Positions 17,721-25,903 of a DNA stretch of 64,000 nt are shown here, one piece after another (within the stretch, counting starts at the first letter, position 1; each line of letters opens with the position of its first letter). Source of the DNA: Halolamina rubra (GTDB taxonomy: Archaea; Halobacteriota; Halobacteria; Halobacteriales; Haloferacaceae); NCBI RefSeq assembly GCF_000739555.1, contig NZ_BBJN01000039.1, forward strand, positions 1 through 64,000. Direction: 5' to 3'. The translations under genes and the position numbers were made by a program. The notes below the pieces were generated by a model. That model did no database searches. It was given only the letters and a program-made list of their open reading frames with translations, and was not told the DNA's origin.

Positions 17721-19298
17721 TCAGAACTCGACGGGGATCTCGATCAGCGTCGGTCGGTCCCGGTCGAACGCCGCCGAGAGCGCAGCGGGCAGCTCGTCGG
17801 CGACGGCGTCGAACTCGATCCGCCGGGCGGCGGCGCCGAAGCTCTCGGCCATGTCGACGAACGCCGGGTTCTCGATGTCGGTCGCCATCGTCCGGCCGTA
17901 GTCCCGGCGCTGCACGTCCTCGAGGATGTCGTAGGAGTCGTCGTTGCAGACGACGATCGGCACGCCGAGGTCGTACTGCACCGCGGTCGCGAGGTCGCCG
18001 ACGGTGAACAGGAGCCCGCCGTCGCCGACCAGCGACACCACCTGGCGGTCGCTCCCGATCGCCGCGCCGAACGCGGCGGGCGGGCTGAACCCCAGCGTGC
18101 CGAACCCGCGGGGGAAGAGGAACGAGCGCGGCGCACCGGTCGGGAACCGCGTCCGCGCGGCGTAGCTCACCTTCGTCATGTCGTTGACGACCACCGCGTC
18201 GTCGTCGAGCGCGTCCCGGAGCACCGCCAGCAGGTGGTGTCTGTCGTCCTCGGCGCCGACCGCGAGCGGTTCGGGGCCGGCGTCGGCGGCCTCGTTCGGC
18301 CCGTCGAAGCGCAGCCCGCGCTCGCTCGCGCGGTCGTGGATCGCCCCGAGCGTCGCCCCGGCGTCGCCGACGATCCCCAGCGCCGTCTCGTGGTTGTTGC
18401 CGAAGTTCGTGGGGTCGACGTCGACGTGGATCAGTGCCTCCGGGAACGGCGTGTCGGCGCTGTCCTGCGCGCTGAGCTCCGTGCCGACCGCCAACACGAG
18501 GTCGCGTTCGGCGACGAACTCGTGGGCCGGCTCGTGGCCCAGCGCCGTCGCGACACAGCAGTCGTGGTCGCCCGGAACCACGCCCTTCCCCGCGGCGGTC
18601 GTAATTACCGGGATCTCCGTCTCGTCGACGAACCTCCGCACCGTCTCGGCGGCGTCGACGGTCCCGCCGCCGACGACGAGCAGGGGGCGGTCGGCGCCGG
18701 CGAGCAGCTCGACCGCCTCGTCGACGCGCTCGGTGTCCGGCCCCGGCGGGGCGGCGGCCGCGCGGTCGACCAGGTCGACGGGCTCCGCGCGTTCGAGCAC
18801 GTCGGTCGGGATCTGCACGTGGATCGGGCGGGGGCGGCCGCGCTCCAGCCGGTCGAACGCGTCGGCGATCGTCTCCGGCACGTCGGTTACGCGGTCGACG
18901 TGGTAGCTCTCGGCGGCGACGGAGTCCATCACGCCCTGCTGGTCCTTGAGCTCGTGGAGGTGGCCCTTCCCGCGACCGGCCTCGTTGGTCGCGTTCGTCG
19001 TCGAGATCACCAGCATCGGCGAGGAGTCCGAGTACGCCTGCCCGACCGCGGTCGCGACGTTGGTCAGCCCCGGGCCGGTGATGACGAAGCAGACCCCGAC
19101 GCGGCCGGTCGCACGGGCGTAGCCGTCGGCCGCGAACCCCGCGCCCTGCTCGTGGCGAGTCGTGACGTGGTCGATCCCGCTGTCGAGCAGCGCGTCGTAG
19201 ATCTCCAGGGTGTGCACGCCGGGGATCCCGAAGGCCACGTCGACGCCCTCGCGCTCGAGCTGTGCGACGACCGCCTCGCCGCCGGTCAGTCGGTCCAT
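17721..19298 (-). CDS. ThDP-dependent enzyme, acetolactate-synthase-like
   Basis: A 525-residue three-domain ThDP enzyme of the IlvB/benzoylformate-decarboxylase group. The catalytic Glu is in RHEQGAGFAADGYAR (about residue 50). The cofactor motif is GDGGLLFTVGDLATAVQYDLG followed by CNDDSYDI instead of the usual Asn-Asn. It differs from the true IlvB at 53173-54987 and has no regulatory subunit beside it, so it is probably a paralogue acting on another 2-oxo acid (decarboxylase or carboligase). The FAD-binding middle domain is not clearly conserved. Substrate is unknown. Confidence 0.82.
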   Translation of the reverse strand: MDRLTGGEAVVAQLEREGVDVAFGIPGVHTLEIYDALLDSGIDHVTTRHEQGAGFAADGYARATGRVGVCFVITGPGLTNVATAVGQAYSDSSPMLVISTTNATNEAGRGKGHLHELKDQQGVMDSVAAESYHVDRVTDVPETIADAFDRLERGRPRPIHVQIPTDVLERAEPVDLVDRAAAAPPGPDTERVDEAVELLAGADRPLLVVGGGTVDAAETVRRFVDETEIPVITTAAGKGVVPGDHDCCVATALGHEPAHEFVAERDLVLAVGTELSAQDSADTPFPEALIHVDVDPTNFGNNHETALGIVGDAGATLGAIHDRASERGLRFDGPNEAADAGPEPLAVGAEDDRHHLLAVLRDALDDDAVVVNDMTKVSYAARTRFPTGAPRSFLFPRGFGTLGFSPPAAFGAAIGSDRQVVSLVGDGGLLFTVGDLATAVQYDLGVPIVVCNDDSYDILEDVQRRDYGRTMATDIENPAFVDMAESFGAAARRIEFDAVADELPAALSAAFDRDRPTLIEIPVEF

Positions 19299-19376
19299 AC
19301 CTCCTACGGGGCGCGTGAACCACCGTAGTTCTTTCTCCGACCGCAGTTTTTTGCGTCAGCCGGTGGAGTGGCCCCC

Positions 19377-19757
19377 ATGAGCGAACTGGCCGCCGACCCC
19401 ATCCACACGGCGCTCGCGGACCGGCTCGGCACCGCGCTCCGGGGGGTGATCGTGTACGACGGCGAGCGCGTCGACGACTCGCTGCGGGCCGACGTGGCGG
19501 ATCAGTACACCGACGAGGAGATCAGGTCGTTCGTCGACAACAGCATCGTCCACCAGCTGGACGCGCCGACCGTCGAGGAGTCGTTCCAACTCGGCAGCCT
19601 CGAAGCCGTCGTTCGCACGTTCGAGCGCTCGTGGGTCACCCGGGTCGCCGACGGCGCCAAGCGGGGCTGTCTGTTCTCCGTCGAGCGCGACGAGAACGTG
19701 TCGATGGCGGCCGTCGAGGACGGGATCGAGATCGTCCGCGAGGAGCTGCGGGAGTAG
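19377..19757 (+). CDS. Small haloarchaeal hypothetical protein
   Basis: A 126-residue acidic soluble protein from the ATG at 19377 (an in-frame GTG at 19368 would add three residues). The pattern is helix, strand (LRGVIVYDGERVDDSLRAD), helix, then VADGAKRGCLFSVERDENVSMAAVEDGIEIV. The order resembles the small protein at 61457-61843, and the two may be distant members of one haloarchaeal family. A T-rich TTTTTTG element lies about 28 nt upstream. Function is unknown. It abuts the YedE gene convergently with no spacer. Confidence 0.65.
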   Translation: MSELAADPIHTALADRLGTALRGVIVYDGERVDDSLRADVADQYTDEEIRSFVDNSIVHQLDAPTVEESFQLGSLEAVVRTFERSWVTRVADGAKRGCLFSVERDENVSMAAVEDGIEIVREELRE

Positions 19758-20210
19758 TCAGTCCCGGAGCAGGTCCCGGGCGACCCCCTGCCCGTAGGCG
19801 CCGACGAACATCCCGGCGATCCCCGCGAGGATCGGCCAGTTGCCGATGCCGACGCTCGCGTAGGCGGCGCCGGGGCAGATGCCCGAGATCCCCCAGCCGA
19901 CGCCGAACACGACGCCGCCCAGCAGCACGTTACTGTCCAACGTTTTCCGGCGCAGATCGTACACCCTGTCCGTCAGCGGCGCGCGCTTCCCGCTCCGGGT
20001 CGCGAGGTGGAACACGGGGCCGGCGACCAGCGCCGCCCCGCCCATCACGAACAGCAGGCCGAAGTCCTCGAACTGCAGGAAGTCGAGCACGACCTCGGGC
20101 CGGGCCATCCGCGAGACCGCGAGGCCGACGCCGAACACGAGGCCGCCGACGAAGATCAGCGGCATGAACAGCGGGTGGCGGCCGTCGGCGCCCGCTCCGG
20201 GATCGCTCAC
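19758..20210 (-). CDS. YeeE/YedE-family sulfur transporter, C-terminal half protein
   Basis: A 150-residue membrane protein with about four helices, matching one half of the YeeE/YedE (TsuA-like) thiosulfate/sulfur-compound transporters. The conserved half-site is GWGISGICPGAAYASVGIGN, with a Cys at about residue 112 that in TsuA lines the substrate path. It overlaps the partner gene at 20207-20686 by 4 nt, so the two halves are probably made together and form one pseudo-symmetric transporter. Confidence 0.85.
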   Translation of the reverse strand: MSDPGAGADGRHPLFMPLIFVGGLVFGVGLAVSRMARPEVVLDFLQFEDFGLLFVMGGAALVAGPVFHLATRSGKRAPLTDRVYDLRRKTLDSNVLLGGVVFGVGWGISGICPGAAYASVGIGNWPILAGIAGMFVGAYGQGVARDLLRD

Positions 20211-20686
20211 GGCGACACCCCCATCGCCAGCAGGACGTGGGCGGTCCCGGCGGCGACGAGCACGAACGTCGCGACGTTCAACAGCGACGCGTCGGAGAGC
20301 GACCCCACGCCGCAGATCCCGTGGCCGGAGGTACAGCCCTTCCCGACCCGGGTGCCGACGCCGACGAGCACGCCGCCAACGAACAGCCGCGTCGTCGACA
20401 CTTCGGTGACGAACCAGTCGTCGCCCGAGAGGGCAGTGTACGCCGCCGCCCCTAGCACGATCCCGGCAGTGAACACGAGCCGCCAGCCACGCGACTGGAC
20501 GAAGCGGAACTGCTGGAACCGGTCGCGGTCGGAGACGTACGAGAGCGTCGACTCGAGGAACGTGCTCGCGCCCGCGGCGATGCCCGTCCCGAGGTAGATG
20601 GCGACCGTCGCGAGGCCGATCAGCAGGCCGCCGACGAGGTAGTGCAGGACGCCGTTGGGGAACAGCGTCGCGAAGTCCAGAGCCAT
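20207..20686 (-). CDS. YeeE/YedE-family sulfur transporter, N-terminal half protein
   Basis: A 159-residue four-helix membrane protein. The signature VGVGTRVGKGCTSGHGICGVGSLSDAS carries the conserved Cys residues of the first half of YeeE/YedE. The start is the ATG at 20686. It is the upstream member of the two-gene split transporter. In other haloarchaea such pairs sit near rhodanese or metallo-beta-lactamase genes, none of which is seen here. Thiosulfate or another reduced sulfur species is the expected substrate. Confidence 0.85.
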   Translation of the reverse strand: MALDFATLFPNGVLHYLVGGLLIGLATVAIYLGTGIAAGASTFLESTLSYVSDRDRFQQFRFVQSRGWRLVFTAGIVLGAAAYTALSGDDWFVTEVSTTRLFVGGVLVGVGTRVGKGCTSGHGICGVGSLSDASLLNVATFVLVAAGTAHVLLAMGVSP

Positions 20687-20809
20687 AGGGCCCTCTCCGC
20701 CCGGCACGCGTTTGAACGTCCCGGCGCCGGCGGCCGAATCCTCAGCTGACCGATACGATGGCGTCGCCGGAACCCCTACGGATAAATCCCGGCTGGTTCT
20801 GGGTCCGCC

Positions 20810-22108
20810 GTGTCTCGGCTCTCGTTCGACGCCGTGCGGGGGTTCGACCGCTCGGTGTACGTCGTCGCCGTCGGCCAGCTGCTGAACGTGTTCGGCTCCG
20901 GGCTGGTGTACCCGTTCGCGACGATCCACTTCCACCTGGAGATCGGGATCGCGCTGTCGCTCGTCGGGCTGGGGCTGCTCGTGAAGAACGTCAGCACGGC
21001 CGTCGCGACCACCGTCGGCGGCTACCTCGCCGACCGGATCGGGCGCAAGCCGGTGATGGTGGCGGCGATGGCCGGCAACGCCGTCACACTCGCGGGCTAC
21101 GCGTTCGTGCCAGCGATCGCCGCCGCGATCGACCCGCTGGACCCGGCGGGTGCGTTCATAGCCGTCTCCGCGTTGGCGGGCGCGACGAACGGGCTGTACA
21201 CGCCGGCCGGGCAGGCGTACATCGCCGACCTGACCGACGGCGCGGAGCGCGACCGCGCCTACTCGCTGCTGAAAGTCGGCAACAACGTCGGCTTCGGCAC
21301 TGGGTTCGTCGTCGGCGGCCTGCTGTACGAGTGGGCGGAGGTGACCGTGTTCCTCGCCGACGGCGCCACCTCCGCGGTCGTCGCCGTCGTGCTGTTCGCG
21401 CTGGTGCCGCGGATCCACGCGGGCCAGGAGGACGTGGCGCTCCGGGACTCAGTGGGCGACTGGGGAGCGGCGATCACCAAGCGCCGCGTGCTCGGCCTGG
21501 CGGCGCTGAACGTCTGCTTCGCGGTGCTGTACGCCCAGATGCAGACCACCGTCCCCGTCGTCGCCGAGGCGGAGCTGGGGCTCTCCTCGTCGGAGATCGG
21601 CACGCTGTTCGTGCTCAACCCGCTGACGCTCGTGCTGCTCCAGATCCCGCTCGTCGACGCCGTCTCGGGCTGGCGGCGCACGCGGGGGCTCGTGCTCTCG
21701 GTCGGCTTCTGGGCGGCGTCGATGGCGGTCGTCTGGCTCGTCTACCTGCTGGATCTGGGCCCGGCGGCCGCGGGACGCCATCCGCTGCTCGCCGTCGGCG
21801 TCGGGCTGCTCGGGCTGCATCTCGTCGCCCGGACCGTCGGCGAGGTGCTGCACTCGCCGATCTCGACCTCGCTGATGAGCGCGCTGGGGAGCGACGGCGA
21901 GCGCGGCGCCCAGCTGTCGATGCTCGAGGTCGCCAAGCGCGCCGGGTTCGGGATCGGCTCCTTCGTCGGCGGCGTGTTCTTCGACTACGGGCTGGCGGCG
22001 TGGCTCTGGCCGTCGCTGATCGGGGTCAGCCTGCTGCTGGGCGTCGGGCTGCTGGCGTTCGAACGGACGCTGTCGCCGACTGAGAACGGCTTGGCGGCGG
22101 AGAGCTAG
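20810..22108 (+). CDS. Major facilitator superfamily transporter
   Basis: A 432-residue MFS carrier with about 12 membrane helices and the loop 2-3 signature GGYLADRIGRKPVM. GTG is used as start at 20810. A long central cytoplasmic loop (HAGQEDVALRDSVGDWGAAITKRR) splits the two halves. It is a drug/proton-antiporter or sugar-type MFS; the substrate cannot be read from sequence. GGATAAATCC at 20779-20788 is a likely TATA region. Confidence 0.85.
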   Translation: MSRLSFDAVRGFDRSVYVVAVGQLLNVFGSGLVYPFATIHFHLEIGIALSLVGLGLLVKNVSTAVATTVGGYLADRIGRKPVMVAAMAGNAVTLAGYAFVPAIAAAIDPLDPAGAFIAVSALAGATNGLYTPAGQAYIADLTDGAERDRAYSLLKVGNNVGFGTGFVVGGLLYEWAEVTVFLADGATSAVVAVVLFALVPRIHAGQEDVALRDSVGDWGAAITKRRVLGLAALNVCFAVLYAQMQTTVPVVAEAELGLSSSEIGTLFVLNPLTLVLLQIPLVDAVSGWRRTRGLVLSVGFWAASMAVVWLVYLLDLGPAAAGRHPLLAVGVGLLGLHLVARTVGEVLHSPISTSLMSALGSDGERGAQLSMLEVAKRAGFGIGSFVGGVFFDYGLAAWLWPSLIGVSLLLGVGLLAFERTLSPTENGLAAES

Positions 22109-22137
22109 ATCGCCCTTCCGGAACCAGACCGCGCGGT

Positions 22138-22419
22138 TCAGCTACTCGGGAGGCTCGGCCCCACACTCGGCGTCGGCATGTCGGCGCCGGCGACCTCGCC
22201 GACGTACCAGACGAGCGCGGCGACCGCGGGGGCGACGAACGCGGCGGCGGTGAACAGCGCCGACGGGAGGTCGCCGTGGGCGTAGTGAACCCGCGCGAGG
22301 TTCGACCAGAACAGCGCCCACACGATCAGCCCCGCGGCGACCGCGACGGTCGTGGCCACGTCGACGATGCGACTCGCTGCGCTCGATGCCAAATCGAGCG
22401 CGTTGCGGTACGCAGGCAT
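22138..22419 (-). CDS. Small two-to-three-helix membrane protein
   Basis: A 93-residue membrane protein with helices at residues about 20-40, 52-72 and possibly a short third. The loop contains FWSNLARVHYAHGDLPSA. I cannot assign it. ATG at 22419 gives MPAYRNALDL. An AT-rich promoter (TTTATC on the minus strand, 22455-22460) lies about 35 nt upstream of the ATG, so a short leader is expected. Confidence 0.6.
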   Translation of the reverse strand: MPAYRNALDLASSAASRIVDVATTVAVAAGLIVWALFWSNLARVHYAHGDLPSALFTAAAFVAPAVAALVWYVGEVAGADMPTPSVGPSLPSS

Positions 22420-22454
22420 CGTCGCATGCCGACCATCGAGCCTTGTGAAAGTTT

Positions 22455-22460
22455 GATAAA
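22455..22460 (-). promoter_or_regulatory. TATA box upstream of the small membrane protein
   Basis: On the minus strand AAATTTATCAAACTTTC stands out as the most AT-rich patch of the region. TTTATC at 22455-22460 is an archaeal TATA-like core about 35-40 nt before the ATG at 22419. Confidence 0.5.
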
Positions 22461-22564
22461 TTTAGTAATGAATGTGGTGGAGAATACCTGCGAACGCGTC
22501 GCAAAAACTGAATCGTTGCCGCCGTGTCCGGCAGCGAATTCGGGGTCGACAGCAGTTCTGGCCT

Positions 22565-22623
22565 CACAGCCACGGCGTCAGCTCCGAACCGACGACACGG
22601 AGGTCGTCGGCGGTCGCTCGCCG
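22565..22623. repeat. Structured 59-nt element, copy 1
   Basis: The first of two equal-length copies (the other is 22635-22693). It contains a conserved 5' block (CACAGCCACGGCGTC), then GCTCCG, an 8-bp stem CCGACGAC/GTCGTCGG (22589-22596 with 22603-22610) closed by the loop ACGGAG, and a conserved 3' block GGTCGCTCGCCG. CTCCG at 22582-22586 is complementary to CGGAG in the loop (22598-22602), allowing a pseudoknot. CGGCG and CGCCG at the two ends can also pair. No protein frame explains it. Confidence 0.7.
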
Positions 22624-22634
22624 ATTGGGCTACA

Positions 22635-22699
22635 CACAGCCACGGCGTCCGCTCCGTGACTGCGCGACGGAGCGCGCAGTAGGTCGCTCGCCGTGGCTG
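22635..22699. repeat. Structured 59-nt element, copy 2, with long outer stem
   Basis: The same layout and length as copy 1, but the 8-bp stem has a different sequence and is still perfectly paired: ACTGCGCG (22659-22666) with CGCGCAGT (22673-22680), again around the loop ACGGAG. GCTCCGT (22651-22657) can alternatively pair with ACGGAGC (22667-22673). The outer arms CAGCCACGGCG (22637-22647) and CGCCGTGGCTG (22689-22699) form an 11-bp perfect inverted repeat. It ends one base before the stop codon of the acyl-CoA dehydrogenase gene, so it would lie in that gene's 3' untranslated region. Confidence 0.75.
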
Positions 22700-22700
22700 G

Positions 22701-23852
22701 TTAGCGCGGCGTCTGCCGGTAGATCAGGTTCCGCTGGATCTCGTTGGCGCCCTCGTAGATCACCGGGATGCGCACGTCGCGGTAGACGCGAGCGATGCGG
22801 CGGTCCGCGAAGATCGAGCGGCCGCCGTGGAGCTGCATCGCGCGCTCGGCGACGTCGACGGCGGTCTCGGTCGACTTGGTCTTGGCCATCGCCGCCCAGT
22901 AGCCGGGGTTGTCGTGCTCCTTCACCATCCGCGCGGCGCGCCAGTTCAGCGTCCGGGCGGCCTGGAACTCCGTCTGCATGTCCGCGAGGATGTGCTGGAC
23001 CGCCTGGAACTCGTTGATGTTGCGGCCGAACCCCTCGCGCTCGTGGACGAACGCCTCGGCCTCCTCGATGGCCGCGGCCGCGAGCCCGAGCCCGTGGCCG
23101 CCGACGACGACCCGACCGTGGTTGAAGAAGTCCGCGAGCGCGTAGAACCCGCCGCCCTCGGTGCCGACGAGGTTCTCCTCCGGGACGCGGCAGTCGTCGA
23201 AGACGATGTGGCCCTGTTTGGACGCGCGCATCCCCATCTTCTCGGGGATGTGCTCGGCCTCGTACCCCTCGGAGTCGGTCTCGACGATGAACAGCGAGTA
23301 GTTGCCGTAGCGGTCGTCGCGGTCGCCGGTCTTGGCGTAGACGGTGAGCCAGTCGGCCTCGACGGCGTTGCCGACCCAGTACTTCTCGCCGTTGAGCACC
23401 CACTCGTCGCCGTCCTTCTCGGCGCTGGTGGTCATCCCCGCGAGGTCGGAGCCGGTGTCGGGCTCGGAGACCGCGAGCCCCGAGAGCTGGTCGTTCTGGG
23501 CGACCGGGCGGAGGTACTTCTCGTGCTGCTCCTCGGTGCCGTACTGCTCGACCAGCTCACAGCCGAAGGAGGCGAGCATCAGCGTCAGCCCGATGCCGGC
23601 GTCGGCGCGGAAGAACTCCTCGCCGATCGCGAGGATCTGTTCCACGTCGAACCCGCGCCCGCCTAGCTCCTCGGGCAGGTCGGCGGCGACGAGGCCGGCG
23701 TCCATCGCCGCCTCGAGCACGTCCCACGGGTACTCCCCGGCCGCGAACTGCTCCGCCGCGACGGGTTCGATCTCCGCCTCGGCGAACGCTCTGGCTTCGG
23801 CTTTCGCCTCGCGCGCGTGCTCGGGGACGAGCCCCTCGTCGAGTAAGTCCAT
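22701..23852 (-). CDS. acd: Acyl-CoA dehydrogenase
   Basis: A 383-residue FAD flavoenzyme catalysing alpha,beta-dehydrogenation of acyl-CoA. LAVSEPDTGSDLAGMTT and KYWVGNA are flavin/substrate-binding segments, and YEGANEIQRNLI holds the catalytic Glu at about residue 367, the position used in short/medium-chain and isobutyryl-type enzymes. Length is standard. The start is the ATG at 23852; a CTTTTTG element about 28 nt upstream may be its promoter. Electrons would go to ETF. The chain length or branching of the substrate is not deducible. Confidence 0.93.
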   Translation of the reverse strand: MDLLDEGLVPEHAREAKAEARAFAEAEIEPVAAEQFAAGEYPWDVLEAAMDAGLVAADLPEELGGRGFDVEQILAIGEEFFRADAGIGLTLMLASFGCELVEQYGTEEQHEKYLRPVAQNDQLSGLAVSEPDTGSDLAGMTTSAEKDGDEWVLNGEKYWVGNAVEADWLTVYAKTGDRDDRYGNYSLFIVETDSEGYEAEHIPEKMGMRASKQGHIVFDDCRVPEENLVGTEGGGFYALADFFNHGRVVVGGHGLGLAAAAIEEAEAFVHEREGFGRNINEFQAVQHILADMQTEFQAARTLNWRAARMVKEHDNPGYWAAMAKTKSTETAVDVAERAMQLHGGRSIFADRRIARVYRDVRIPVIYEGANEIQRNLIYRQTPR

Positions 23853-23920
23853 ACGCTAGAGTGGCGGCGAGCACGCAAAAAGGCACTCAGAACTGCCGCT
23901 CCGTGGTCCCGCGTTTCCGG

Positions 23921-25846
23921 TCAGCGCCCGTCGGCCGCGGACTCGTCGTCGTCCTCGCCCGCGTCGTCGGGCGCCTCCTCGTCATCCTCGACCTCGTCGC
24001 CGGTTTCGTCGTCCGCGGCGGCGCCGATCCCCGTGAGCCGGTCGCTCTCCCGGCGCCCCGCGGGCCCGTCCGACGACGAGAGCGCGGCGCCGCCCCGGCG
24101 TTCCTCGTCCTCCTCGGTTTGCTCCGGCTCCGCCTCCGGCGCGTTGTCGGCGTCGACGCCCGGGTCGGCCTCCGCCCGGGTCGGCTCGGTCTCCATCGCC
24201 GCCTCTAGCGCCGCCGCTGCGGGATCCTCGTCGTCGGACCCGTCGGGCACCGATTCGTCGGCAGCCGCCGGCTCCTCGCCAGCCTCCGGGGTGACGTCGT
24301 CGCCGTTGCCGGCGGCGCGGGCGCTCGGTCGGTCGCGCTCGATCGCCACCGTGTCGCCCTCGCGCAGGCGCTCGCGCACCGCGTCGCGCTCGACCGTCCC
24401 CGACACCGTCCGGGGGAGCTCCTCGACCGTGCCGACCGTCCGCGGGAGCTTGAACCCCGCGAGCCGCTCGCGCAGGTGGCTCTCGAGCGCGTCCACGTCG
24501 ACGTCGTCGCCGGCCGGGACCAGCAGCGCGGCGACCCGCTCGCCCCACTCCTCGTCGTCCATCCCGACGACCGCGGCGTCCTCGACCGCCTCGTGGGCCC
24601 GGAGCGCGTCGACGACCTCCCCGGGGTCGACGTTCTCGCCGCCGGTCAGGATCCGGTCGTCGAGCCGGTTCAGCACGTACAGCCGCCCGGCATCGTCGCG
24701 GTACCCCACGTCGCCGGTGTGGAGCCCGTGGGGCCCGAACGCCTCGTCCGTCGCCGCCGGGTCGCCGTAGTAGCCCGGCGTGACCGTCGGGCCGCTGACG
24801 ACCAGTTCGCCCGACTCGCCCGCCGCGACCGGTTCGCCGTCCCCGTCGACGACGGTCACCGTCGTCCAGAGCAGGGGGTTCCCCACCGTCTCGGGGTGGT
24901 CGTACGCCTCCTTGGCGCGGGCGGTCGCGATCTGTGAGGCCGTCTCGGTCATCCCGTACGTCGGGCAGATCGGCACCGAGTAGTCCCGGCAGCGCTCGAC
25001 GAGCTCGGCCGGGGTGGGGGCGCCGCCGACGAGCGCGAACCGCAGGCAGTCCGGGAGCGTGCCCCGCGCCGAGAGCATCCGGCGGAGCATCGTCGGCACC
25101 AGCGAGACGCAGGTCGCTTCGTGCTCGCGCAGGTCGTCGACGGTTCCCCCCGGATCGAACGACTCGCGGACGATCACGGTCGTCCCGTACAGCGTCGAGC
25201 GCAGCACTGGCGCGATTCCGCCCATGTGGTGCAGCGAGAGCGGCACCAGCCAGCGGTCCTCGGGGTCGACCCCCAGCCTGAACGCGCTGGCGGTCGCGCT
25301 CGCGAGCAGGTTCCCCATCGTGAGCCGGACCGCCTTCGGCTCTCCGGTGGTCCCGGAGGTGAACAGGAGCAACTGCGTGTCCGCTCGCTCCCACGCGGTC
25401 GGCGTGAACTCGTCCGGCTCGGCCGCCGACAGCGGCGTCACGTCGTCGTCGTCGGCCTCGTCGATGGTGAACGCCGGCACCGACCGCCCCACCTCCGCCG
25501 TTGCCGCCCGGACCTGCGACTCGGTGGTCCCGTCACAGACGACGGTGTCCACGTCGGCGCGGTCGAGGCGGGCGGCGAGCTCCGGCGGCGTGAACTCCGC
25601 CGCCAGCGGCACCAACACGGCGCCCAGCCGCATCGACGCGTGGATCAGGCAGACCGCCTCGACGCCCGTCTCCAGGACGGCGGCGACGTGATCGCCCTCG
25701 GCGACGCCGAGCGCCGAGAGCCGTCCGGCCATCTCCTCGACCGTCTCGTCGAGCGTCGCGTACGTCCAGGCGTTGCCGGAGCTCGCGTTGACGAGGGCCT
25801 CCCGGTCGGGCGTGGTCCGGACCCGGTGGGCCAGCCAGTCGTGCAT
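23921..25846 (-). CDS. menE: MenE-like AMP-forming acyl-CoA ligase with long acidic tail
   Basis: A 641-residue ANL-superfamily ligase, probably o-succinylbenzoate-CoA ligase of menaquinone synthesis. The adenylate-forming P-loop is LLLFTSGTTGEPKAV, and YGMTETASQI, HTGDVGYRDDAGRLYVLNRLDDRI and SGTVERDAVRERL follow in order; the catalytic core ends near residue 500. The last about 140 residues are a low-complexity Asp/Glu/Ala tail not needed for the fold. ATG at 25846 gives MHDWLAHRVRTTPD, the normal family start. No other men genes are in the window, so another acyl-CoA ligase is possible. Confidence 0.8.
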   Translation of the reverse strand: MHDWLAHRVRTTPDREALVNASSGNAWTYATLDETVEEMAGRLSALGVAEGDHVAAVLETGVEAVCLIHASMRLGAVLVPLAAEFTPPELAARLDRADVDTVVCDGTTESQVRAATAEVGRSVPAFTIDEADDDDVTPLSAAEPDEFTPTAWERADTQLLLFTSGTTGEPKAVRLTMGNLLASATASAFRLGVDPEDRWLVPLSLHHMGGIAPVLRSTLYGTTVIVRESFDPGGTVDDLREHEATCVSLVPTMLRRMLSARGTLPDCLRFALVGGAPTPAELVERCRDYSVPICPTYGMTETASQIATARAKEAYDHPETVGNPLLWTTVTVVDGDGEPVAAGESGELVVSGPTVTPGYYGDPAATDEAFGPHGLHTGDVGYRDDAGRLYVLNRLDDRILTGGENVDPGEVVDALRAHEAVEDAAVVGMDDEEWGERVAALLVPAGDDVDVDALESHLRERLAGFKLPRTVGTVEELPRTVSGTVERDAVRERLREGDTVAIERDRPSARAAGNGDDVTPEAGEEPAAADESVPDGSDDEDPAAAALEAAMETEPTRAEADPGVDADNAPEAEPEQTEEDEERRGGAALSSSDGPAGRRESDRLTGIGAAADDETGDEVEDDEEAPDDAGEDDDESAADGR

Positions 25847-25903
25847 ATCTCCCTCCACAGGACTACTGGTACTTCCCTCTTGGCACACGTCGCCGGCGAC
25901 CGG

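Noticed and set aside
17721-19298. Second true acetolactate synthase large subunit
   Set aside because: The ThDP motif and middle domain differ from the IlvB in this window and no IlvN lies beside it; called only as a ThDP-dependent paralogue.
22565-22699. CRISPR array
   Set aside because: Only two units, the variable part is a self-complementary stem around a constant loop rather than a spacer, and there are no cas genes.
22472-23017. Plus-strand frame across the structured repeats
   Set aside because: Arg/Ser/Gly-rich, no family resemblance, and it runs antisense into the acyl-CoA dehydrogenase; the repeats are better explained as structured nucleic acid.
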